DNA of 64,000 bases from Lucifuga dentata. Taxonomy: Eukaryota > Chordata > Actinopteri > Ophidiiformes > Bythitidae. Shown here piece after piece: positions 53,584 to 64,000 of the stretch (position 1 is its first letter; each line of letters starts with the position of its first letter). Position numbers and translations under genes: made by a program. The stretch spans positions 20,648 through 84,647 of the forward strand of contig VXCM01000422.1 of the NCBI GenBank assembly GCA_014773175.1, given 5' to 3'. The notes beneath the pieces were generated by a model, which saw nothing but the letters and a program-made list of their open reading frames with translations, did not search any database and was not told the DNA's origin.

Positions 53584-54531
53584 ATGTGGATACCTACAGA
53601 AGAGGAGAAAATTGGCGTTGGTGAGTGAAATGTAATCTTTATTGTCAATTTACGACGCTTGATTTTTGGATATTTAATTGACTTTTATCACATCGTTGCG
53701 ATGGTAGTTTTTGCACGAGGAACACCCAGTTGTGTTCATCGACATCCCGCATACACTATCCGACACATTTGGCCTATTTTCTGTCTATTATGCTCATTAT
53801 ACCCAATGGAAAACACATCCAATTATAATGGCTACACGGCTAGTGACTGCATAGAAAGCGAAATCGGTGCGTGGGATGATAGAGCCTACAAACCACCACC
53901 TTAAAGACGTTATCCGTGTGTATCTACACCCGCAGGCGGTACTGGAAATCATTAGAATCCTTCTCTTATTTGAAGGGTTTTGTCGAAATGCGTGAATGTT
54001 GCATAACGTTTAGTTTTTTTTTCTTTGAGGAGCATATCTGGAGGGGGGGAGAGGGAGAGAGAGAAAGAGAGAGAAAAAAAACACGATTCGTTTTGAAACC
54101 ACGAGGGGGCATCGTGACTGCGTCCCTCCAACAGGTGCAGGCTGATGCTGGAGCCTACCTGTAGACAGAAAGCGGACCTACTGCTGCAATGACAGGGACT
54201 GCAATGTACTAAACTGTACAGTTCCTCCATGGGTGCACTTTGACCCTGAAAAAGAGGCGGAAGTGTCTAAAGGAAGATAAATATTTTCCCCCACGGTTTC
54301 GTATTTACGAAAAAAGAGAAAGAAACAAACGTCATAGCAAGCTATAATATATAAGAGTACAAAAATAACGACAACGATGCGGTCAGTGTAAACTGACTGG
54401 TAATGTCAAACACAGCAAAAGTCTCTATACCACATGATTACACTACAGGGGGTTTTCATTAGGGGGAATGAGTCATATCCAGATGCTTGTTGCTTGCAGG
54501 GCTACTTATGCTGACTTGCACATGACACTCC

Positions 54532-54593
<62 letters not shown>

Positions 54594-56101
54594 NCACACA
54601 CACACACACACAGACGCCCACATATGCACACTTTTCCAGCCATTGCATTTGTCATGATCGATACAGACAGACTGCAGGCTGAGAGCCTCAATGACAATCC
54701 CACTCTAATATCGCCACAAGGACTCAGTGGCTGCATTATAATATTATCGTATGTAATGACACGTTCACACATCACTGAACCACTCCAGTTGTTTTTCGTG
54801 AGGGGAAGCACAAATATCTTGGAGGAATGAGTGGAGGAAGAGAGAAAAGAGACAGTTTAGTGAGGAAGCAACAGTTCAGCTCCTCTGCATCCAGTCAGAG
54901 CGGCGCTGCGCTGTCCGTGGTGCTGAAAGAAGAAGCGTTGCACTGTTGATGGCGCTAAAATATTAATACGATGCTGTCCATGATGCTGTAATAATGTTAA
55001 ATACATACTGTATGATATCAGGCCATAGTCAGGTGATTTTTTTCTCCTCCGATATCTTGTGTTGACATGCTGTTGAAATCACTGTGGACTATTAAAGGCG
55101 AGCTACTGGCCTGATGTCTTAAGTAGCTGTAGCTCATAGCCTCTTATTTCTTGTGCCGCATGTGTGTTATTATTAGTAGCATCATATTTGGTGTTTTCTT
55201 ATTTTCGCTTCATGTAAATTTTCTTTCAGCAGTGCAGCATACACAATACACAAACACCCTGAGCTGTGTCTATCAGTGCCAGGCAGGCCTTTCTTTTCTC
55301 CTGTGCTATCTTAATGGGTTCAGTCTAAACAGGGAAACAGTCAGAGACCACTTCATTAAACCTTAATGCCTTTCTTAGAATCACCTCATATTCATTATGG
55401 TGTTCTTAGTTGTGTTTAAGATGGAATTAATAACATTTTGTGAATCAGAGGCCTGGATTTCATGTAGCGCTGTTCCTGTTATGTTGTGTGGCCGAAACAA
55501 AAGATTAGATTCATGAGTAATTAATCTATTGTTTGTTTATTTATTCAGCTAACCTTTTAGTCAGAACTAGAACCAGAACTAGTCCACTGTTCATGAAATG
55601 GTTTGATACAAGTTCAAAAGTGTGTTTTCTTCATTGCCATTTTATTTGCCAAACCTCTCAGATGAAGTCTTATTATACCAACAATATAGAAAGAATGTCT
55701 TTATACCTAGCTTTTATTGTGATAGCCTTTATCAGAGTACCTGCCCATATGAGAATAAAATGATTCTCCTGGCTTTATCGGTGGCCACATGGATGTGAAA
55801 GATAATTAAACAAATTAGGCCATCATTATCTGAAAGGGACAATTATGAGATAAAAGGGAAAAAAAAATACAGGATAATGTTTAACTGTGATTATTAGAGA
55901 TTAATATACCCCAAAATAACACATGTTTGTGGTTTTAACTTTAACCTCTGATTCCATGAACAGTGGGTGAGCTCTTCCTAGATTTATCACGGGGATTGGA
56001 GTATTTCTCTTGCCACTGAGCATAAAGTTGATTTAAAAATAGTTTCCTGTATATTGTTTAAATATGCAGTCACATGCACACGGTACAATGCTAGCATGAT
56101 A

Positions 56102-56132
<31 letters not shown>

Positions 56133-59100
56133 TAGTATGATAGTAATTACATGGCCATTAAAAGCTGCCTAAAGGTCTTCATCATGCAGTAGCACAGATG
56201 GGTGGCAGCAAGTTTACATGACTGTTAATGGATTTGGGCTTGGATATGGTAAAATCCTCCTCTGACTCTGTTGCAGAAGTCACTAAAAACTTCAGTGTAG
56301 TAAAGTGTATGAGTAAGTCACTGTGCATTCAAGTCGTGCTGAGCAACATGACTCAGTGGGTGAAGCCAAAAGACTATTGTATAATTTTTAACTGTAAGGA
56401 ACAGGACTACTCATGTCAGAAAAGAAGAGCTCCAAGGTATGCAAACTCACACTTCATTACAGGAATAATTTAAGGAGGCATTTAGTAAGCAATTCTACTC
56501 AGCAGTCATACCAGTCATGATCTCAAAAAGGACTTAAAGGCAAAGGAAACACTAGGAAAAAGCTAATTGTAGTTCTTCAGTTCAGGTGTGCACCCATGTT
56601 TATGAAATGTTCCACAGTACAGTGATGTTATTAGCAGAGAGTTATTTTGAAAAGACAACAGATCAAATTGTGAGCCATAACAGTGTTTACTGTTGTGCTG
56701 GCTGGTTTTGATGTAATCTGCCATTTCCTTTGCAGAATATCTCTCTGCTGTTGGGTCATAGTACGTTTAGTTACTGTGTATCTCTCACTCACCATAAAGC
56801 AAGGTCACTGTGCCACATGTGCTCTGGTTTATGCTTTGGTATATTACATACCAGAAAAGCATTTTTTCCAGCCATCACAGGATTTATTTTCAGTATTTAC
56901 ACTGAAAGATGATGCTAGTCTTAATTTGTCTCCTGTTTAAAGGAAAACATTTGTTTACATGTCATTTTGGCTTGGTCATAAAAGTACAAACACAAACACA
57001 CTTTTATTGCACAATTATAAGACATACATGCTTGTTTTGAATTTCTCCTTTCAGTTGAACTGTATTGCTGAGACTAACAGGAAACACATGCAAAGAGGCA
57101 AAAATGTGAAATAGATCAAAGGTTGGTCTCTTAGCCTGCTGCTACACAGAGATGAACACAATTAATATCGCAGACAGGCAGCAGATACATGCAAACTCAA
57201 CATTTTGAATGATATTACTGATGTAACGCAAGACTGTGCTTGTGACGCAAGACAAACCTCTCAACATGGTGTTACAACCTTTCCCTTAATGGTACAGAGA
57301 GCTGTGAAGAGACACATTTACCTACAGCCATCACACAAAAGTTCTGATTTCACATGGAACCTGCTACATTGCAGGGTTGAGTCATCCAGGTGGAGCGGTG
57401 CTTTGTGGTGTTCACTCGTAGTTGTCCTGTATTGAAAAACAATGTTACATCTGTTCCCACATGTCGGTACATTTTGTAATCATCGTGAATGGCAGCACTG
57501 ATGTGGACAGTAGTGACTTGGAAAATAAAGATACAGAGGAAGAGCAAATTCTCACACAGACTGCATAAATACTTTTAAAGCTGATTTTGCAGTGAATGAT
57601 TGTTTCCAGCTGCATCATTAAATTTGACATGTTAATCTATGATGTCTAGCTAAAATTAATATTCACCAGATTTGCTGTGATTTCCCTGTGATTTTCAGTA
57701 AGTGTAATGCCAGAGATAGGGTCCATTTGAAAGTGGGAATGACATAATCTTTTGCATGATTATGCAGAAATATTGCTGCTATTGTTCCCCCATAGAGTGG
57801 TGAAAGAAGATTTGCAGAAATCTTACTGATAATGACTCAACTTCCTGCTGAGTTCACAAATCACGAAGCGAGAATCAACTCCTACTCCTGGCCTCAATTC
57901 ACACAAAATAGGAAAACTGCCAGAACATTAATGAATAAATGTTCACTTGACAAAAGCAATACATATACAAATAAATCTGATTGACAAGAGCTCTCCAAAG
58001 TTTGTAAACTTTTCAAGTAAAGGTCTATCCACCTTGAGATGTATTTTTCAGTCTTTACAGCTTGAGTGCTTGTTTGGATGTTGCTATGCATGTGTATTTA
58101 AAAAAAATGTTATCAGGCTGTAAAATGCATATCTGAAAAATAAAAGTTTTAATAAGCAGCAGTAAATGAACAGAGAATTTAGTGGAACCACACGTTTGTC
58201 CTATGATAAAATCATTCTAGCTGTAGGTTATTCTTGTTTTGTTTATTATAATATGATTGTTATAAATAACAGTAAGTGTCATGGGTTCTACAAAGCTGAT
58301 TTAATACAAATTTTGGAATCTATTTGTTGCAAAGAAAATGTTTACTTTGCTTTTAACTGCGACTGAATATCAGTCTCCATGACATTACTGTAAGGTTGCC
58401 ACTTTGGGGAGCTGACAACATGACACTGATGTAATGTTGGGGGAATAGACATACTGACTACCCAGGGTTCTAAGAACAAGGAGGCCCCTAAAGTGTTTTA
58501 AAGTGCCTTTTGTGGTCCTCCTGTGTACATTTGTAATTTTAATTTCACTTTAATTTCATACTGCTGCTTTGGTTCTGTAACAAGGTTTGGATGAAATCTA
58601 CATCCACAAACAAAACATGCTCAAAAATAGGATGGAGGAACTGTTATGTAATCTGAGACCAACTGGAACAAGAAATAATAAAATCTGGCATTTTTTTCCT
58701 GTGCACACAAAATCAAAATTGTCCTCCTCAGCTGACTGTTAGTGAAATTGTGGTTATGACAGCTAATCAGGGTATTGCTCAAACCCTAAATCTCAATTAC
58801 AGGTGGGTTTGATAATTGTTGAGTAAATGAATTCTGGCATTGTGTTTGTGGTGTGATCTTGGTCCTAGAGAGAATAAAGGTGGTGTGAAGGTGAGCCACA
58901 AGTTGCCTCCTGTGCTTAGAGCCACATATTTCCAAGCTACTGTAGGTCTGTTTATATAGCAGTGGATGTTATGTGGACTAATACAGGCACTTGAACTGAA
59001 ATGCCGTTGCTGAGTGTAAATGTTCTCTTTTGTCCTGTCAGTCTTTCCAACATCCTACATTCAACATGTTGAAAGCTGAAATTTGTTGTTTATGTTTTGA

Positions 59101-62100
59101 TGATATGCTAATGACTTGCAACTTTAGGCACAATGGAAGAATAAGTGCTCACACAGCTTGGCAGATTTGTGAAGGAGGAGGATGAAAATATGAGCCTGTG
59201 TGAAGTGCCCATCTCTCTCAAACCTGACAGTCTTATCTTGTTCTGATATGGACTCTGCTGAAGAGTTTTCTAATGGTGTGAGTGCAGGTTTTGCAATTCA
59301 AATGAAGTAGAGGCTATTAAGGAATTGAACTGTCAAATAAAAAAATATTTAACCCTGACTGGAAAAGTGTCTGAATCAAACTTAAATCTATCCATCCTTT
59401 CACCTCTCCTACGTGCCCAATATGCTTGACTTGAACCCTAATGCTATGCAGCATCCATAAGCTTGCCATTTTAAAATGCTCAGATCCCTGCAGCAGTACA
59501 GTGAAGAAAGCCCTCCAGTTTGTAGATGATGTGTTGCCATGGTTACCCCAGCAGAGGGACTGAGCGCTCATTACCCTCAAACAGGCAAAAGAGCAGAGCC
59601 CAAGCCCCTCCTCCTCTTCCTCCTCCTCACTGGATCCCCTGGCTAGTTCATTAGCATAATGATTCACACCAAACTCTCCTTGAAGGTCCACCATTTGTAG
59701 ATTTTTCAGTCATCATTGGAGCGCTGTCATTACTCAACAAGTTTGTCTTTACTGAGGCTTGTACGTATTACATTACTCATGTTGCCAAGTTGAAATGTTC
59801 ACAAATGTAAAAGCAGGAGCTCTAGTTGTGCTATAGTAAAGACCTTTATTGTGGCATGTGTCCCCCCAAAGAATAATTGTGAGTAAGTTTGAGTGACAGG
59901 ATGCTTTGGTGTACAGTCAAAGACTTCATGACGCTGCAAAAGCTGGTGGCACAGAAGATTAATGTTAATTTCTTGTTACGATAAATGGTGTTTTTCTGTG
60001 CTACTTAGCAGTATGTGCAGCTCTGTTTTCAAAGTTCAATTAACTTCCCTTTGCACTAAAATCGCGACTTGCATAAGAATTAATTGCCTATGAAAATGAC
60101 TACCTTCTTCAGGGTGGGAGCTTATTTACAGTTAGCTAAGCAGTGCTTCCTGTGCGACACTGTAGATTTTTGCATTAAACAGCTTATTAAAATGCTGTGA
60201 TATTGAGAACACACACTTTGTTGTTGAATGTCTGAATCAGAGGTCATTGTGATGAAACCAGGCACAGAGATAACATCCTTTGCTGTCATGTCAGTCCTGT
60301 TCTCAACAATCTCACAACTTACATAAAAGTACCATAAGGCTGAGTAACACTCCTGAGCCATGATTTCATAAATTTTTCTCTTTTCTTTCTCTACTCAGTG
60401 ATCTGCAACTTCCGGTCATCAGTATGTCAAGCCCTGGTCCTGGAGATTGGGGAAACTGTACAGATTCTAGAGAAGAATGAAGGTAAAAACAGTTGTTTAT
60501 GTGGTCATACCAGTCAGAAGCATTAATAACAGTATAGTGTTTGTGTGGCTATAGCAGCTTGAAGATTTGAAAAAAATAGATAAAATGAACTTTACTTACA
60601 AATGACTGACGTGATAAAACAGCACAGAAAGTGCAAGAAAGTGTTTCAGCGTGAGGTGGTGAGATTTTTCTAACATGTATTTTGATGTTCTTTTAGGTTG
60701 GTACAGAGGCTTTTCTACCAAAAAGCCTTCTATCAAGGTAAATATAACAGCATACACACAATACTTGACTGACAACGTATAGATTCCTATACATATTATG
60801 TGTTCAAATAACGAATCAAATGTGTCACTAGATTCAAAAAGAAAAGTGTAACTGTGTGAATAACAAATTAAGTGGGTTGTGTTCACATTAATCACATTCA
60901 CAACATTTTCCAGATGGTTGACTAATTAAATTTTTAGTCAGTCAGTATTTGAAGTATAATTTGTCAGTGAAATGAATACTCACCAAAACTTTTATTGTAA
61001 ACTGATCTCTACATCAAGGCTTTATCAAACACCAGTGCCATTTTGTGAACAATGGTGCCATTTGAGAGATGGATTTATTATTGCTCCCCAAAAACTTTGC
61101 CTCGACAACAAAGAATAATAAGTAAAAATCAAAATTAAAAATAAGGTAAAGCAACACACTAACTTCAAAAAGAGGCTTGTATATGTAAAAAGGTAGGGTG
61201 TATGCAGTGTTATTACATGAAAAATATTAAAACTATAAAAAATAGCTTATTACCTGTGCATAACACACCTTGGTATGAGACACATATTGTTAAGCAGCAC
61301 TGATGCTACAAGAAGATCATTGTAGACTCCCATCCCCCAATTTAATCTGACCCAATTTATAATAGTCATTACATAAAAGCAAGATAATATTTGTTATAAT
61401 ATACCAGGCTTGTTCTAAATTATATCACTAAAGATAGCATTGTCTATAGTGACCATTGTAATCCAAATGTAGCAGCACTTGCGTTATTGTCTGTGTGATC
61501 ACTGCAGAGAGATGGAAGGCAGAATGGAGGGGTTGAGTCTGAACCTCCCTGTTCACTTTGGAGTCTGTTCATGCTTTTTGTTTCCACGCGCAGCATCATT
61601 TTGATAAATCCTCTGCACAAGGCTCAGTAAGCAGAGACCATATGTGCTAAACATCACTGCTGACAGAGATCAATATACTGCACTGCAGTAAATGGCTATT
61701 ATATATTACTGACACATCTGATTCCCTTAGAATTGATTGTTCAGTAAAGTATGTTTATGAAAGACCCCATCCATGACAACCTGTACCTAAATAGTAGTCT
61801 GGAAAGTCACTGTACAAATGTACAAAACAAAGGTGTACATTTAGTGTATCCCCATGAAGACAGCATAATTAACAATAATTCAAATACCAAATGTGATTTT
61901 AGAAATATGGCACCTGCAGGTAATTACTGCTAATCTTCGCTAGTTTGCTTTGCACTTGCACATCAGATGCAGAGGTGTTATGGGAGGCTGTGGGAATGTT
62001 TTAAAGAATAAATAAAACTGTCCAGTCCTGGCAAATGTAGGTGTTAGTGGCTACATGCTGTCCTGCTCTACTCTCATGAGCTATTTACAGTTCCTACTAA

Positions 62101-62601
62101 CACCCCTCCATTTTGTTTTATACTCCACTGCCCATATTCTTTCGCCCCCATACTCTTTCTGCGCTGGGAGAACTAGTTGTGCTCACTGTGGCCATTTCAT
62201 CAGATCTGGCAGATTAGAATACGACAGATAAACTACAGCTAGCACTACTCACCGTGCCCTTTGATGCTAAGCCAGGACACTAAGGCATGCTACACATTAC
62301 TCAGCCTCTGGTCTCTGTGGTGGGTGCCAGCAGCATAGGCTTCACATCAATGTTTTTGGAGACATCAGACATTAGGTAGAAAATGTCCAAAAAGTGGGAT
62401 CTTACACCAGCAAATAAGATGATTATCTGTGCTGTAAAATCTCTGTGTCATGATGTCTAGCTTTCCAATATGTGTAGGTTATGTGAGAATGTAAATATAA
62501 TCCCATCATACTTTGTGACATCACTGCTCCTCTTTCTGTCCACAGGGTATTTTCCCGGTCAGCTATGTCCACTTGAAGAAATCCACAGTGATCAACAGAG
62601 G
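53584..62601 (+). CDS. dock3: dedicator of cytokinesis 3, N-terminal exons (partial)
   Basis: Four coding exons: 53584-53620 (MWIPTEEEKIGV), 60399-60482 (VICNF to LVLEIGETVQILEKNEG), 60697-60737 (WYRGFSTKKPSIK) and 62546-62601 (GIFPVSYVHLKKSTVINRG). Together they encode the first 73 residues or so, an SH3 domain with the ALYDF-like, GWYRG and GIFP-Y motifs. All donors and acceptors are consensus and phases match; the gene continues beyond the right edge. DOCK3 is a brain-enriched activator of Rac that works with ELMO, which the SH3 region binds. The residues after Met and the KKP/VNR pattern are nearer to DOCK3 than to DOCK4, and dcaf1 is also the DOCK3 neighbour in mammals. Confidence 0.92.
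53621..60398 (+). other. dock3 intron 1
   Basis: A 6.8 kb first coding intron. It contains an AC microsatellite with an N at 54594 (54533-54614), a GT run (56104-56128) and a GA-rich patch (about 54040-54075). No extra exon or RNA gene is supported. Open frames up to 125 codons occur (59317-59694) but match no known protein and have poor codon character. Confidence 0.6.
60738..62545 (+). other. dock3 intron 3
   Basis: 1.8 kb of AT-rich sequence between the exons ending at 60737 and starting at 62546. No repeat of known type, no microsatellite longer than about 20 bases, no coding signal. Confidence 0.55.
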
Positions 62602-62885
62602 GTAGGCTGAATGACAAATCTCTTTATTTGCATATAATTACATGTCATAACATGTGCTTGCCTCATTCACACAATTTGAACGGGAATGTCAAAGTTAGAT
62701 CTGACACTGTATTGGCTGAGCTCTGTGTCATTCCAGTCCAACAGCTGTATTAAAATTGGTGTTCGAGTTTAAAAAAATTAGAGCCTTTGTAGGTCTGGTT
62801 ACATTGACTGTATTACTGATTTTAACTGTCTTCATTTATATATAACATAACAAAGGCAGTACTTATTGCAGCACATGACATGATG

Positions 62886-63419
62886 TTAAAGGAGCATACC
62901 GGTGATTTTATATGTTTGAGCACAATAAATACAACTCACATACATGTTACATTACTGCCAACCATTTTCCAAAACGTACCACCTGGAGTGGTTACATTTT
63001 AGATTTGTTTTTCCTACCTTCCAAACTGCTATTGGTTTCATTTCATTCCAGAATGCGAAAAAAATCAACTTCTATAGACTTTGGATGTGCTTGAGATAGA
63101 TAATCCATCACAGTAAACTAAAAATCTTATTTTTTTGTCAAAGTTATTTAATTTAACTAGTCCCAGTCCCAGGAGAAGACGGCTTTTACAAAGAAATGTA
63201 AAACAACCATACCTCCTACATCTGTGTTAGCAGGTGAAACACTCAATTTTAAGATGGATGTGTACCTGAACATTTAATTTTGAAAGATTAGGAGATTTGG
63301 CTAAATAAGAAGAAAAATTTAATATGGCTTTTATGTTTTGGAAAATAGTTGTCAGTAACCTCTGCACAGGTAGTATTTATTGGGTTTAAACATGCAAAAT
63401 CACCAGTATGGTCCTTTAA
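62886..63419 (+). mobile_element. TTAA inverted-repeat element, copy C (complete)
   Basis: TTAA-AGGAGCATACCGGTG at the left and CACCAGTATGGTCCT-TTAA at the right give terminal inverted repeats of about 85 bases (GGTGATTTTRYATGTTT, AATAAATAC, TTACTGMCAACYATTTTCCAAAAC). The TTAA on each side fits a TTAA target-site duplication as made by piggyBac-type transposases. Length about 530 bp, no open frame of note, so non-autonomous. It lies in dock3 intron 4. Confidence 0.8.
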
Positions 63420-63933
63420 ATGTAGGGTGGGACTTTCAATACAAAATACTGTTTTATACACCACCAGCAATGGCTTCTCTTTTGGTTGTCACACATGCTT
63501 CATTACCCGACTTTTCCCTTTTTATATTTTTTTCCCTTTTTATATATACCATATGCTATATATATATGAAGTTTCACACTGGTCAGGATCATTGACTGTG
63601 AAGAAGCAGATCATGTTCTCCCTCACTCATTACATGATATACACAGTAGTTCCATCAAATAAATTTCTGAGTGTATCATTCCCTTTTTTGTGATCTAATT
63701 TCACCTCAGCACTGATTTGTAAAGATCCACACAAAGAGAATTAGCAGTAGACAGCTATTGAGCTGTGTGCACATTCTGTCTCTCAGCTGACGCATGCACA
63801 CACATACACATGCACACACACATGCACTCAAGCATGCATGAACACTTGCCACAAAAGCTGGCCATGGCTCAAGAGGCCAAAACAAAAAAAACTCACAAAG
63901 ACAGAGACTGGCTGCTGAGTTCTGTATCAGCCT

Positions 63934-64000
63934 GTCTTCTTCTTCTTCTTTCCCTTTCGGCTTTCCCTTCAGGGGTCACCACAGCGAATCATCTGCCTCC
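63934..64000 (+). repeat. start of a teleost dispersed repeat at the window edge
   Basis: CTTCTTCTTCTTTCCCTTTC, then GGCTTTCCCTTCAGGGGTC and ACCACAGCGAATCATCTGCC, is a repeat end seen very often in fish genomes. The remainder is cut by the window edge. Family name not assigned. Confidence 0.75.

Noticed and set aside
53392..54614. CRISPR-like array of repeats
   Set aside because: The repeats are plain AC dinucleotide tracts without spacers, in a vertebrate genome.
59317..59694. 125-codon minus-strand frame in dock3 intron 1
   Set aside because: The Glu-rich patch comes from a GAGGAGGAA repeat, and there is no recognisable domain, splice context or promoter.

Overview
The window is vertebrate nuclear DNA, most likely from a ray-finned (teleost) fish. 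The genes are split by GT-AG introns, the proteins belong to vertebrate families, introns are short to moderate, AC/GT and AG/CT microsatellites are dense, and several dispersed repeats are of types common in fish genomes. Nothing prokaryotic was found (no operons, no CRISPR array). Eighteen single N characters mark assembly joins.

Layout. (1) 1-23.7 kb, minus strand: a complete 24-exon coding model of a seven-PDZ glutamate-receptor-interacting protein, best read as grip2, with its 3' UTR running to or past the left edge. (2) 24.7-29.7 kb, minus strand: ribosomal protein gene rpl32, with three coding exons, a non-coding first exon that starts with a pyrimidine tract, and a last intron swollen by two LINE fragments in opposite orientation and a fragment of a TTAA-flanked element. 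(3) 30.2-35.2 kb, plus strand: ssuh2, a DnaJ-type cysteine-rich protein of 390 residues, divergent from rpl32. (4) 36.2-49.6 kb, plus strand: dcaf1 (VprBP), 24 coding exons and about 1559 residues, the substrate receptor of CRL4 and EDVP-type ubiquitin ligases. (5) 53.6 kb to the right edge, plus strand: the first four coding exons of dock3, covering the N-terminal SH3 region of a Rac guanine nucleotide exchange factor.

The human counterparts of all five genes lie, as far as I recall, on chromosome 3p, so the block looks like conserved vertebrate synteny. The genes are independent transcription units and do not form a pathway. Exon phases were checked by hand across every junction and close in frame for all four complete genes, once three exact duplications around single Ns (two in grip2, one in dcaf1) are treated as assembly artefacts.

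I found no new enzymatic or defence system. The observations most worth following are a family of about 490-530 bp inverted-repeat elements with TTAA ends (three copies), a probable U12-type intron in dcaf1, a NAGNAG tandem acceptor in grip2, the CaaX-like triple-cysteine C-terminus of ssuh2, and the N-flanked duplications that would break automated gene models.
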